In this document: in pieces, positions 34,859-44,400 of the stretch | Layout: each line of letters starts with the position of its first letter | How positions within the stretch are numbered: the stretch's first letter is position 1 | From: Chloroflexota bacterium | GTDB taxonomy: Bacteria > Chloroflexota > UBA11872 > UBA12225 > JAJDUF01 | DNA length: 64,000 nt | NCBI GenBank assembly: GCA_022826725.1 | Contig: JAJDUF010000011.1 | Span: forward strand, 62,001-126,000 | Direction: 5' to 3' | Notes under the pieces: generated by a model | Database searches by the model: none | Told to the model about the DNA's origin: nothing | The model's input: only the letters and a program-made list of their open reading frames with translations | Position numbers and translations under genes: made by a program

Positions 34859-37369
34859 CTAACTTACCTCTGGCTGCTTCGGTAGTAGCCGCAGCGTGGC
34901 ACGGGCCTCGCGCTCGATAGCGGTGCGCTCCAGCAGCAGTGGGTGGCCGAGGTCAACGCGCCGCCACACGCCGAGTTGGTTGGCATAGTTCCGGCTGAGG
35001 GGATGGCCCGACTGACCACCGGCGAGCGCGGCGGTCGTCTCACCGCCGGGGGCGAAATCCACGAGGAGTCGGTAGGAGGGGATCGCTGCGGCCCGGTTGT
35101 ACAGCGCGGCCGGCTCCGGCGGTGAAGCGAACAGGGTGTCGTTGTCGCCGGGCACCGGTAGCGGGCCGCGGTTAAATAGCCGGCCGATGATTCGCTGGGT
35201 GCCGAAGGGGTGCGAAAAGGTGACCCGGTGGATGGCTGCCAGCTGCCAGCGGTGGGGGTCCTCGCTGGCGCGCTGCCGCAGTTCGGTCACGGCTGCGGAG
35301 AAGCTCCGTTGCAGCGCCTGGCGCAGCTCTGCATCTATCTCCGGGGAGGCAGCGTCACCGGCCGACCGTTCCTGGGCCGCGGCCTGCTCTAGGCGCTCGA
35401 TCAGGCGGCGGGAGTGGCGGAAGGCAAAGGTGTTGGCACTGGCTACGACGGAGTGTGGCCCCTGCCCCAGATAGCCGGCCGCCAGATCACCCACCTGCGC
35501 TGCATACAGTTCCCGCAGGAGGGCGCGCCGCCAGAGCATGTAGACCGCTGCGCCGCCGCTCTCCGGGACCATCGTGCCATCCCACTGCGCCAGCAATTCC
35601 AGGGCCTGGACCTCGTGCTGGCCCTGTGGCGCCAGCCAGCCATGGTCGCGCAGGGCGAGTACGGCGCTTACCCAGGCGCGACCGGCCAGCGAGACGGTAT
35701 CGGCTTGCATAGCGCGGCAGTATTCGCGGTCAAGCGCCTCACCGTCCGCGAGGAACTGGGTGATGCGGCGTGCCCGATAGGGGTCCAGCCATTCGTGTCC
35801 CAGGTTGTACCCATGACGATGCCCACCGGTATCAGTATCACTGGTGTCGGATGGTGCGGACTGGGGCGAAATATCCTGATTCGCGGCCACCGTGAAGCCG
35901 CGCGGTGGGTCGAGTTCCGACGGGAGTGCGTCGAACGGCACGAACCCGCGCCACGCATAGGAATCATTCCATCCTGGCAGCGGCAGTAGGCCGTCGCCCC
36001 GCGCACGCACGGGGACGCGGCCCGCAGCTTGGCGACCGATGTGCCCATCCACGTCGGCATAGACGAAGTTCAGCGGTGGCGCCGGCCACTGTGCGAGCGC
36101 CGCGCGGAACTCGTCCCACGAGCCGGCCCGGTTGAGGGCCAGCAGGCTCGTCACCAGGCCGGGCTGTTCCAGTACCGTGCTCCGCAGGGCGAGTTGATGG
36201 TGCCACTCCCCCGACCCCCCGACCGGAGCGGCCGGCGGTGGATTGATGATTGGCCCGTGTCGCGTCACCCGGACCGTCTCGACGACCGGCTCCGACCAGC
36301 CCTTGACGGTGATCGGCTCCTCGATGGTCTCCGCTGGCGCCAGCCGGCCAGCACCGGCCAAATAGGTGGCTGGTGTAGCGGGGTCGCAACGCTCGACATA
36401 GAGGTCGTTGGCATCCAGGATCGCCGCCGTCATGCCCCAGGCGATCCGGCGGTTCCGCCCGATGAGCACACCCGGCGCTGGCGGGAGCGAGCCACCGATG
36501 ACGTCATATCCGGCACCGCACAAGTGGACCTCGTACCACGACACCGGCAGGTGTGGCGCCAGATGCGGATCGTTCGCCAGCAGTGCGCCGTCTCCGGCCG
36601 CTCGCTCGGCGCTGACGGCCCAGCCATTGCTGGCCGCCGGTGGCGCTCCTCGTGCTGGTGGTGGCTGGTGCGGCCCGCCAAGGCTATAGTCAACGGCGCC
36701 ATAGTCGAGGCCGGCCGGGACATGGATGGACTGCGGTGGGTGCTCGCCGGCAAACGGCTCGGCGGCCAACGCTTGTGCCGCTCCGACCTGCGCCACGGCC
36801 TGACCGCGGAGCCATTTGCCCTGCCAGTCCGCTGCTTGTCCGAATGCCATGTACTTCGCAAACGCCAGGCAATCAATGGGCGTCCACGGGGCAGGGCGTG
36901 TACGCAGCATTGTGAACTCCAGGGGCAACCGCCCGACGGCGCCGCAGGCCGCGATCCAGGCGTTGACGCCAGCGCAATAGGCTTCGAGCGCCTGCCGTCC
37001 CTCGGCCGCTACATCGTGCCACTCGGCCACTGCTGCGCGGCGAAATCCCAGCCGCCGTAGCAGCCGGTCGGCGTCGAGCACCGGTGGCCCAACCAACTCC
37101 GCCAGCGTCCCGGCGGCCACCCGCCGGCCGGCCTCCATCTGCCAGAGGCGATCCTGGGCGGTAGCATAGCCTTGGCCAAAGAAAAGATCGCTCGTGCTGG
37201 CGGCGAAGATGTGGGGGATGGACCAGCGATCACGGACGACCTTGATCTCGCCGTCAATGCCGCCCAACCGCACCGTGCCCCGGTGACGCGGCAGCGACCG
37301 ACGCAGCCAATACCCGGCTGCGCCAACCACCGCCGCACCACCGAGTAGCGCACCAAGGAGCCGCTTCAT
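34859..37369 (-). CDS. Penicillin acylase family (S45) N-terminal nucleophile hydrolase
   Basis: An 836-aa exported acylase. An N-terminal hydrophobic segment (LLGALLGGAAVVGAAGYWL, about 4-22) serves as signal or anchor. The A-chain motif FGQGYATAQDRLWQMEAGRR is present. The autoproteolysis site lies at PAASNGWAVSAER, where the serine of SNGW would become the N-terminal nucleophile of the B chain, followed by LLANDPHLAPHLP. Further conserved text is GVLIGRNRRIAWGMT and NFVYADVDGHIG. Members hydrolyse amides such as penicillins or acyl-homoserine lactones; the natural substrate is unknown. Length fits the family. Confidence 0.92.
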   Translation of the reverse strand: MKRLLGALLGGAAVVGAAGYWLRRSLPRHRGTVRLGGIDGEIKVVRDRWSIPHIFAASTSDLFFGQGYATAQDRLWQMEAGRRVAAGTLAELVGPPVLDADRLLRRLGFRRAAVAEWHDVAAEGRQALEAYCAGVNAWIAACGAVGRLPLEFTMLRTRPAPWTPIDCLAFAKYMAFGQAADWQGKWLRGQAVAQVGAAQALAAEPFAGEHPPQSIHVPAGLDYGAVDYSLGGPHQPPPARGAPPAASNGWAVSAERAAGDGALLANDPHLAPHLPVSWYEVHLCGAGYDVIGGSLPPAPGVLIGRNRRIAWGMTAAILDANDLYVERCDPATPATYLAGAGRLAPAETIEEPITVKGWSEPVVETVRVTRHGPIINPPPAAPVGGSGEWHHQLALRSTVLEQPGLVTSLLALNRAGSWDEFRAALAQWPAPPLNFVYADVDGHIGRQAAGRVPVRARGDGLLPLPGWNDSYAWRGFVPFDALPSELDPPRGFTVAANQDISPQSAPSDTSDTDTGGHRHGYNLGHEWLDPYRARRITQFLADGEALDREYCRAMQADTVSLAGRAWVSAVLALRDHGWLAPQGQHEVQALELLAQWDGTMVPESGGAAVYMLWRRALLRELYAAQVGDLAAGYLGQGPHSVVASANTFAFRHSRRLIERLEQAAAQERSAGDAASPEIDAELRQALQRSFSAAVTELRQRASEDPHRWQLAAIHRVTFSHPFGTQRIIGRLFNRGPLPVPGDNDTLFASPPEPAALYNRAAAIPSYRLLVDFAPGGETTAALAGGQSGHPLSRNYANQLGVWRRVDLGHPLLLERTAIEREARATLRLLPKQPEVS

Positions 37370-37414
37370 GGTCTCAGTGCCATTGATGATAGCTTGTTTT
37401 GATTGGCTGAGACG

Positions 37415-38926
37415 TCAGCTTTTGCGCCTGAAAACCTCAATGCCCCCCACTCGCTGCCACAGCTCGAAATCTCTGGCCAGGGCGAACTGGAAGGCTTGGT
37501 ATTCGTCGCCGGAAAAATACCAGGGCCTTCCCGGGCTAACAATTACATAATCCAACCGATTTGACCAGAATCTTTTCAGTTCGTACGCCGGAAGATAACC
37601 GTGTTCGACTAGCGGACCCATGATGCTCTCTTCTGCGAGGTTAGCGGGGTGGACCACGCGAGATGGCAGCGAGCCTGGCCCAAGATACCAGTACACAAGA
37701 TGGTGAATTGGTGCATAGACGGCTTTCTCAATCGATACGTCTTCCCGTATCAGTTCCGCGGCTTTCCGAATTTCGTAACGTGCCTCACGCTGTGACCAAT
37801 TCTGTACGAGGGCAGCGCTCTCGGCCCCAAAGTGTGCTACTCCAGCAACGATAGTCAGACCGGCAAAGATGTAGGCCACATTGCGGGACAGACCCTGTAA
37901 GCCATAAGCCATGGGGATTGCCAGCAGGGGAAGGATCTGAAGCAGATGATGCCCGTATGAATGGCCATTCATTAGGACCGAGAAAGAAGTGAAAGAGAAT
38001 ATCAATAACAACAGTCCTTCATCACCAGAAATAACACTTCTTCTCTGCTGTGCTATATACAGAGTTAATCCAATGAAGGTGGTTCCAATGAAGGCTGTTG
38101 CCGGCAAAAAGATCGTCTTGTATTCATAAACGAAGCTTCTCCATATCCTGATATGGGAGTATAGAGATTCCAGTAAACCACCCTGTGATGAAGCGTAGGA
38201 AAGAGGTACTATGATGACACTCAGGAAGAGCTCGTCCAAGCCATCAGCGTAGGCGTAGACGGCAAGTAGGGCCAGCAGCGGCATCAGCCCACCCGCTCCA
38301 TAGGCCAGGAGCGCCAGCCGGGGGATGCTCTTGCGTGGCTGCCAAAGCCGCCACGCATAGTAGCCTCCCAGCGCCAGCACCACAAAGGCGATATTCGTGC
38401 GCGTCAACGTTGCCAAGGACAGCAGTATGCCGATCATAAAGGCCGCCCAGAGCCGGTCACGTCGGGCTACTAGCAGCCAGCAAGCCGGCAGCAGCAGCGC
38501 GATCACCAAGTGCTCGGTCAACGTCGGCTGAAAGTTAGACGCACTGGCCAGGACCAGGAAAACGGCCGTGGATACACCGGCGGCCAAAGAGGAATTGCGA
38601 CGCACTGCGATCCCATAACAGGCCAGTGCCGCGACAAGCAGGCAGAGGGTCCCGAAAAAACGGACGGTGATCAGACTTTCCCCGAACAGGGACATTACAC
38701 CTGCCAGAGCAAAGGAAATCCCGGGCGGTAAGTTGTCATACAACTCCAAGTAAGGAAGATGACCGACTCTCAAATGGGAGGCCATTATGATGAAGGTGCT
38801 TTCATCCCAATCAATCACCTCATGCTGTAAGTTGCCCAGGCGAGTTAACAGCAGAAGGACGGAGAAGATGAGTGCCCAGAAGAAAAAGTGAGTAGGTCTT
38901 GAGCGATGCGACATCAATGTTGCCAT
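37415..38926 (-). CDS. Membrane glycosyltransferase, GT39/ArnT-like
   Basis: A 503-aa polytopic protein with about ten hydrophobic segments. The first loop has DWDESTFIIMASHLRVGHLPYLELYDNLPPG, containing the acidic D-x-D/E pattern of dolichyl-phosphate-mannose-dependent (PMT, ArnT-like) transferases. A soluble C-terminal region ends IEVFRRKS. It probably transfers a sugar from a lipid carrier to protein or polysaccharide at the outer membrane face. The ATG at 38926 (MATLMSHRS) with ACGGGG upstream is preferred over a TTG at 38959. Base composition is visibly more AT-rich than its neighbours, suggesting recent acquisition. It is the last gene before the integrated element. Confidence 0.8.
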   Translation of the reverse strand: MATLMSHRSRPTHFFFWALIFSVLLLLTRLGNLQHEVIDWDESTFIIMASHLRVGHLPYLELYDNLPPGISFALAGVMSLFGESLITVRFFGTLCLLVAALACYGIAVRRNSSLAAGVSTAVFLVLASASNFQPTLTEHLVIALLLPACWLLVARRDRLWAAFMIGILLSLATLTRTNIAFVVLALGGYYAWRLWQPRKSIPRLALLAYGAGGLMPLLALLAVYAYADGLDELFLSVIIVPLSYASSQGGLLESLYSHIRIWRSFVYEYKTIFLPATAFIGTTFIGLTLYIAQQRRSVISGDEGLLLLIFSFTSFSVLMNGHSYGHHLLQILPLLAIPMAYGLQGLSRNVAYIFAGLTIVAGVAHFGAESAALVQNWSQREARYEIRKAAELIREDVSIEKAVYAPIHHLVYWYLGPGSLPSRVVHPANLAEESIMGPLVEHGYLPAYELKRFWSNRLDYVIVSPGRPWYFSGDEYQAFQFALARDFELWQRVGGIEVFRRKS

Positions 38927-39279
38927 ATGCAACCCCGTGCGATGATGTCGTTCAGCCAAGCCTGACCAGCGCGGCTAGATGGAAGCCGTGGCCGATGTGC
39001 AGCTTGGCTCGCGTGCCGCAACCGAGCCACCCGATTTTACCGGGAGCGGCGGCTGCGAGCCGGGTGGCCCATCGCCGGATGCTGTGGGAGGAGTAGGTGT
39101 TGCGGCAAGGGGACGGCGATACGGCTTGACCGCCTGCTTGGTTCCGACTTAGTTTCCAACCACCAGAACCGATGAGGTCTGCGGCCGCCGATACTTCACT
39201 CTGGCCTCCTAGTACGAGCCTAAGCGCTTGGAGCACAGATTTCATCCCCACTGCAACCGCTGGCGTGAAGATTCACGCT
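38927..39279. other. Probable left boundary region of the integrated element
   Basis: About 350 bases with no convincing gene. A minus-strand frame of 99 codons (38952-39251) has no recognisable features. Since the serine recombinase gene ends at 39280, the attachment site is likely to lie here. The opposite end is outside the window, so no duplicated core could be identified. Confidence 0.45.
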
Positions 39280-40857
39280 TTATGTGTAGCTGGGTGGGCC
39301 GGACTGGACAAAATCAAGAACCGGGCCCCCTTCGCTGGTCACACCGTCCACCGGCATCGGCACAGTGTACGTCAGCGTCGCCGCGTCGTCCACCACCTCG
39401 ATCCCCTGCACGAAGTTGCGGAGCAGCGCCTTGCGGTCCGGGAACGTCCCCCGCTGCAACAAGGCCCGGAAGTCCGCCACGTACCCCGTGATCTCCGCCG
39501 TGCCGGGCAACGCCACCTTTCGCTGGGCCAACTGGTGCTCGGTGGCCTCCCGCGCCGCCGCCAGCTGATCCTGCCGGTGCCGCAGGGCCAGGATGCGCGG
39601 CGACAGCGCCGCCAACGTCAACGCACTGGTCTCCAGCGCCTCGTAGAGCCGCTCCAGCCGGCTGCTGACATCGGCCAACTCCGCGTCGATGGTCTGCAAT
39701 CGACCAGCCACCTCCCCGGCGACGGTGTCAATCTCCTCGGCGACCAGCGTCACCAACTCGGTGATGGTCGCATCGTTCAGAATGCGGGCCTTGATCGTGT
39801 CTACGATGAAGGCCTCGACCTTGGGCGCGTTTAGGTAGCGGGCGGTGCAAGTCCCCGCCCCCTCCCGCTGCAAGGTGCCACAGACGTAGTAAGCGAACTG
39901 CCCGCTCTTAGCCCCCTGGCCGACATAGGCCTTCCCACACACCCCGCAGCGCAGCAGGCCACTCAACAGGAACGTGCTGCCCACCCGGGCGGGTCGCTGC
40001 ACTGCTGGCGCGCGCTCTCGCAGTGCCCGCTGCACCTCAGCGAACAACTCCTGGGACACCAGCGCCGGCCAGGCCCCCGGCACGCGCACCGGGTCCGGTG
40101 CCTGCGTACCCGTGGTGGTGCGGCCCCACACCGCGGTGCCGGTGTAGGCTTCGTTGGTCAGCAGGTAGTGCAGCGCGTTCTTCCGCCAGCGTTTCCCGCG
40201 GTTGGTGAGGCCGCGATCATTCAACGCCTTACAGATCTCCTTCAGGCCGTGGCCCCGGAGGGAGCGCTGGAAGATGTCCTTGACCACCGGCGCCGCGGCC
40301 GGGTCCACCTCCAAGGTCGGCCGCTCCTTCACGCCATCGCGGACCTTGACCCGCCGGTAGCCGAACGGCGCCCGCGACCCCAGGAAGAAGCCGCGCGCGG
40401 CGGCCTCGCGCATGCCGCGGGTGACCTCCTGGGCGAGGTTCTCGGAGTAGAACTCGTCCACGCTCTCGATGATCGCCTCCATCAGCTTGCCGGTGGGCGA
40501 GTCGTCGGCGTGCTCGGTGATCGAGACCACCTTGATCCCCCTGCGCCGGAGCATGGCCTTGAAGGCCACGGCATGCTCGCGCTTGCGAGTGAAGCGGGAG
40601 AACTTCCAGACCAGGATCACCTGGAAGGGGGCCTGGGGACGGCCACCAGCTTCGAGCAGCTTGCGGAACTCCGGCCGGTCGGCCACGCGCCCGCTCTCGG
40701 CCTCGTCCACGTATTCACGGACGACGACGTAGCCGTGCTGGGCGGCGTAATTCCGCAGCGCCCGCAGTTGGGCAGCGACGGAAAGGTCCACGTCTTGGCG
40801 GTCGCTGGACACGCGGGCGTACAGGGCTGCTGGGACCGGGTTGGGTTGGTTACGCAT
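39280..40857 (-). CDS. Large serine recombinase (integrase)
   Basis: A 525-aa site-specific recombinase. The N-terminal resolvase domain begins ALYARVSSDRQDVDLS, with the nucleophilic serine in ARVS (about residue 17), and has ILVWKFSRFTRKR. The recombinase domain includes FGYRRVKV and YLLTNEAYTG. A zinc ribbon (CGVCGKAYV...YYVCG...GAGTC) and a coiled-coil region (about 375-445) follow. It should integrate and excise the element through attP/attB recombination. Its ATG lies within the end of the ribbon-helix-helix gene (8-nt overlap), so the two are co-translated. The gene ends toward the chromosomal side. Confidence 0.93.
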   Translation of the reverse strand: MRNQPNPVPAALYARVSSDRQDVDLSVAAQLRALRNYAAQHGYVVVREYVDEAESGRVADRPEFRKLLEAGGRPQAPFQVILVWKFSRFTRKREHAVAFKAMLRRRGIKVVSITEHADDSPTGKLMEAIIESVDEFYSENLAQEVTRGMREAAARGFFLGSRAPFGYRRVKVRDGVKERPTLEVDPAAAPVVKDIFQRSLRGHGLKEICKALNDRGLTNRGKRWRKNALHYLLTNEAYTGTAVWGRTTTGTQAPDPVRVPGAWPALVSQELFAEVQRALRERAPAVQRPARVGSTFLLSGLLRCGVCGKAYVGQGAKSGQFAYYVCGTLQREGAGTCTARYLNAPKVEAFIVDTIKARILNDATITELVTLVAEEIDTVAGEVAGRLQTIDAELADVSSRLERLYEALETSALTLAALSPRILALRHRQDQLAAAREATEHQLAQRKVALPGTAEITGYVADFRALLQRGTFPDRKALLRNFVQGIEVVDDAATLTYTVPMPVDGVTSEGGPVLDFVQSGPPSYT

Positions 40858-41074
40858 CGGGGGTACCTCCTGTGTCAGCTTGCTCGGCGGCTCGACGGGC
40901 TTGGAGGCGCTCGTAGCGGATGGTCTGACGCCACTCCCGTTCTTCCATGTACAAGCGCAGGGCTTCGCGCACGAGGTCGCTCATGGTGCGGCCTTCGGCG
41001 CGCATGACGGCCCGCACCTGGGCCGCCATGGCCGGGGGTAGCGAGAAGGTGATGGTCTTCGTGGTACGCTTCAT
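40850..41074 (-). CDS. Ribbon-helix-helix DNA-binding protein
   Basis: A 74-aa protein of the MetJ/Arc/CopG type. KTITFSLPPAMAAQVRAVMRAEGRTMSDLVREALRLYMEE shows the beta-strand, two helices and the conserved turn. The chosen ATG has TAGGAG six bases upstream; the longer frame to 41332 has no ribosome site. The end overlaps the integrase start by 8 nt. It may repress the pair or influence the direction of recombination. No toxin gene is adjacent, so an antitoxin role is less likely. Confidence 0.82.
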   Translation of the reverse strand: MKRTTKTITFSLPPAMAAQVRAVMRAEGRTMSDLVREALRLYMEEREWRQTIRYERLQARRAAEQADTGGTPDA

Positions 41075-41102
41075 GGCCACTCCTATCATACTTAGTCTTA
41101 CA

Positions 41103-41133
41103 TAACTATGGCGCATTCGCATGGCGGTGTCAA
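41103..41133 (-). promoter_or_regulatory. Candidate promoter of the RHH-integrase operon
   Basis: The minus strand has a perfect TTGACA (41128-41133) and, after a long 19-base spacer, TAGTTA (41103-41108), placed 29 or more bases before the RHH start. The spacing is not ideal. Confidence 0.4.
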
Positions 41134-41214
41134 GGCGATGCCGGCCGGCACATGACCGCATGATGAGCCCGCCTCCCAGGGTGCCGATCCCCCGCCGCCG
41201 GCGTAACGTCCTGA

Positions 41215-41302
41215 GAGGGAGGGCGCGCGTGCCCTCCGCTAGAGGACCCACAGTTCGCGGCAGTGACACCGCTGTCATGAACGTGTGCAGAAACCTGCAC
41301 TG
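41215..41302 (+). repeat. Diverged direct repeat, copy A (structured)
   Basis: This 88-nt segment aligns without gaps to 46947-47034 at roughly two-thirds identity. It folds into a perfect hairpin GGAGGGC-GCGCGT-GCCCTCC (41218-41237), a smaller GCGG/CCGC stem and a perfect GTGCAG-AAAC-CTGCAC hairpin (41285-41300). Strand is given relative to the alignment only. Confidence 0.6.
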
Positions 41303-41410
41303 GAATCCGCCACCGACGCCGGACAGGCCCATGTTGCGGTACCGCGAGCTCGAGCGGCACGTCTGCTGAGATTGCAGGCACTGACTCGGTGAACTGCGGA
41401 GCGCACCCCG

Positions 41411-44400
41411 TCAGCTCAAGCGCAGGTCCAAAGCCACGTCAGCAACGCGCGTGAAGACAGTCTGGACAGAGATGGTGGTTGAAGAGTCACGTTCTCGCAT
41501 TACCGGTGCCAATCTGACATTGTTCTGAGCAATTATGCGGCGTTCGACCTCGCGGAGAAGGTCTTCGTCGAGCCCAACCGCCTCCGCGAGTAGCGATACG
41601 AGCGCGGCTGCCCGGGAATCGGGAGTCGCCGGGTTCATGACTGCGTCCCGAACCATACCGGCGGCGACGGTATCGCTTCGCAGTCGATGGGGAACACGGC
41701 GTATGAAGGGGTCGTCGTAATACGTCTCACCAGCCCCGTCCAGCCAGTCGAGAGTGCGCTCAATCCGCTCGAAGATCTCGGAACTGTCGGCCGCCGCGAA
41801 GGCATCATCGAAGGAAGTTCGGGGTCGGAAAGGATGACCTGTAGGACACCGACTGCCTGCGATCAGCGCGGAGAGGGCCTCACGAGTGGGATCGCCACTA
41901 CTCACGGGAACGCCTCGCAGTGCATCATCCAAGCGGCCTAGTAGTTCTTCCTGCTGTAGACCGATCCGCTCGAATTGTGCGACGAGGACGCTGACAAGGC
42001 GCTCGCGTTGGTCGCCGCGGTACTGCAAGAGATGAGTAACGAGGGCATCGGTGATTGCGTCGGTGCTCGGACTATCTCCCGTGAACAGTCGAGTGACACA
42101 CCACACCAAGACACCATTCAGCCCCAATAGACCGGGGTCGGCGGCGATTGCACTCTCAAGTTCCTGTTGAAGGGTGGTGTTTCGCCCAGCGACCAAGGCC
42201 AGCGCGTTCCAGACATCGCTCTTGGGCTCCTCTGCCCGGAGTCCAGAGAGCCGCGGAAGGAGCGTATCGCCGAACTCAGACCGCAGATCTTCCCAGCACG
42301 AGGCGAGTTGTTGCAGCAGGGTCCCGTCCGGTCCGTGGAATGGATCGGCTAGGGAGACCCCAACGGGCAACGACTCACCGATCGTCTCCACACGGCCTTC
42401 CAACATCGACCAATCGCCGCACACGCACATGCCAACCCACGCACTGCGTCTCCGGGCTTCATGGTCCGGCCCGTAACACGATGCCTGTTTACCTAAGTAA
42501 ACCAGGGCTCGATCCCATTGTTCATTATCAACGTGACCCTCCTCCCGCGCCCTAAGCAAAGCTCGATGATAAGCAAGGGAAGCGATGCTCTTATTGGGCT
42601 CGGACACCTCGTCTGCCCACCGACGGGTCAAATGCACCACGGCATCAGGTGCGATGGCCCCGTCTGCCAGCGACTGACACACCCTCGCGCGCAGGTACGC
42701 GGGTAGCGACCGGAGAATAGTCGATGCGTCTTCTAGGAATCGTTCAACCTGTTCAGGATCGTGACGGAACACGGGCAAGATTGGTTCGAGAGGGCGGTCT
42801 TCAGCCTCGGCGAGTTCAGCCAGCGCCGCCTTTGAGGCCGCGGAGGGATAGAAGGCGGCGGCGAGCATATAGCGGGGGTCACCGCCAAATGGATTGGGGC
42901 CACTTGGCATGAGTCCCAGCGCCTCTGCGGCGACCGATTCGATTTCCGGTGCGGGGCCGATCTCTTGTTCCTGGCAGGCTTCGAATATGGCGGAGGCAAG
43001 GATGTCGTAGCGCCCAGAACCGGGGTTCGCAGGTCCGGCGAGGTCGCGGAGGATCGCCAGCAGGCGAGGGATTACCTCGCCAGTGGCCAAGGCACTCGTT
43101 GCGACGTTCGCGACCATTGATGCCCGTACGGGATTACCCATCAGCACCGAGTGAAGTGCATCGCGGGCATCAGCATCTTCACCGAAGTAATCGACCAGCG
43201 CATCTGCGGACCAGTGAGGCCAGGGTGAAGTGGCGAGGTCCTCTAGCAGGGCTGTCTTCATCATTGGCCCACGATCGACTGCGGCGAGTCGCCACAACTC
43301 AGGACCATCGATTCTCTTTGTGAATGTGCGAAGGCGATCTTCAATCGCCGCTGCGACACGGCCATTGCGAGGTGATTCGGGAGGATATGCCAGCGCTAGC
43401 AACTGCCCGTTACCGAGTTTCACCCTCAGGCCTAGCGAGGAGTTTTCCTCGGACCGGAGCTGGTCGCACACGATATGCACAACCCGGTCGTCGTCACCCA
43501 GCAGGTTGAGCGCGACGGGCCAAATCAAGTCAGAGTTACGGTATGGTCCCGATGCGGACTGCAAGCTCTCGACCAAGTCTTCAAGAACTGAATGTTGACC
43601 ACGTACCGCTTCCGAGACCGCAGCGACGAGCAACTCAGGGTGAGTGTTCCCGAAACCAGGGTTCCGGAGGTGCTCAATCAGCCACTCGCGTTCGACATCG
43701 CTCAACTGCTGGATGTCGCTCGGGAGTTCTGTCGGAGAGTCGCAGAGCGTAGTTCGCAGCACGCCAAGCGCGTCGCTAAGGGCCACAATCCGGACACTTT
43801 CGTCTGCGTGCCCTCGTGCGTCGTTCAGGATATCTTCGACCAAGGGATCGTGCCGCCACTCAAGGGCCAGTGCCATCAGAGCAGCGGCCTGGGCGAGACC
43901 AGAGGGAGGGTTGGATAGAATATGCAGCAGTTCCCTACGCAGTAGGTCGCGCTCCTTGTTGTTAACGGATCGACTGTTCGAGCATCTGCCGGCGATTGCC
44001 ACCGCGCTTGCATCGGCAATCCAACCGTGTGGATGGAGCAGCGCCATCAAAAGCAGCTTGCAAGCGGTCTCTGACGGAGCCCCAACCTGTGTTATTTGAG
44101 CGATCTCCCGCACGAGTGTGCTGGATGGCTCTTGGACAAGCAGTGTCCAGCGCTCCAGGCAGTCCCGCACGATGTCTTCGGTCGCCGCTCCCTCCAAACC
44201 CGCCAGAACGCTATCCAGAAGACGTGCGCGATGCGGTCCATACGGATGGGTTTCGATCACCTCGATAATGCCAGGAGCGCTCTTCTGGATGTCTCCGGCC
44301 GGAAGGTCGTATGGTCCAAATACCACTTCCGCAAGGATTTCACGTGCGCGTAGTCCTGTTGGGGTTTCGTCAACACGCCGCCGGATCGCCCCCATCAGGT

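Larger units (their letters stand above)
41075..41410. other. Spacer with hairpin repeat A
   Basis: About 340 bases between the end of the NACHT gene and the RHH gene. It has the RHH promoter and one copy (41215-41302) of a hairpin-rich repeat whose partner lies at 46947-47034. No protein-coding gene is supported. Confidence 0.55.

Noticed and set aside
38952..39251. Minus-strand 99-codon frame at the element border
   Set aside because: No ribosome site, no family features and low-information sequence; more likely part of the attachment region.
40850..41074. RHH protein as antitoxin of a toxin-antitoxin pair
   Set aside because: No small toxin gene is adjacent; the only partner is the overlapping integrase.
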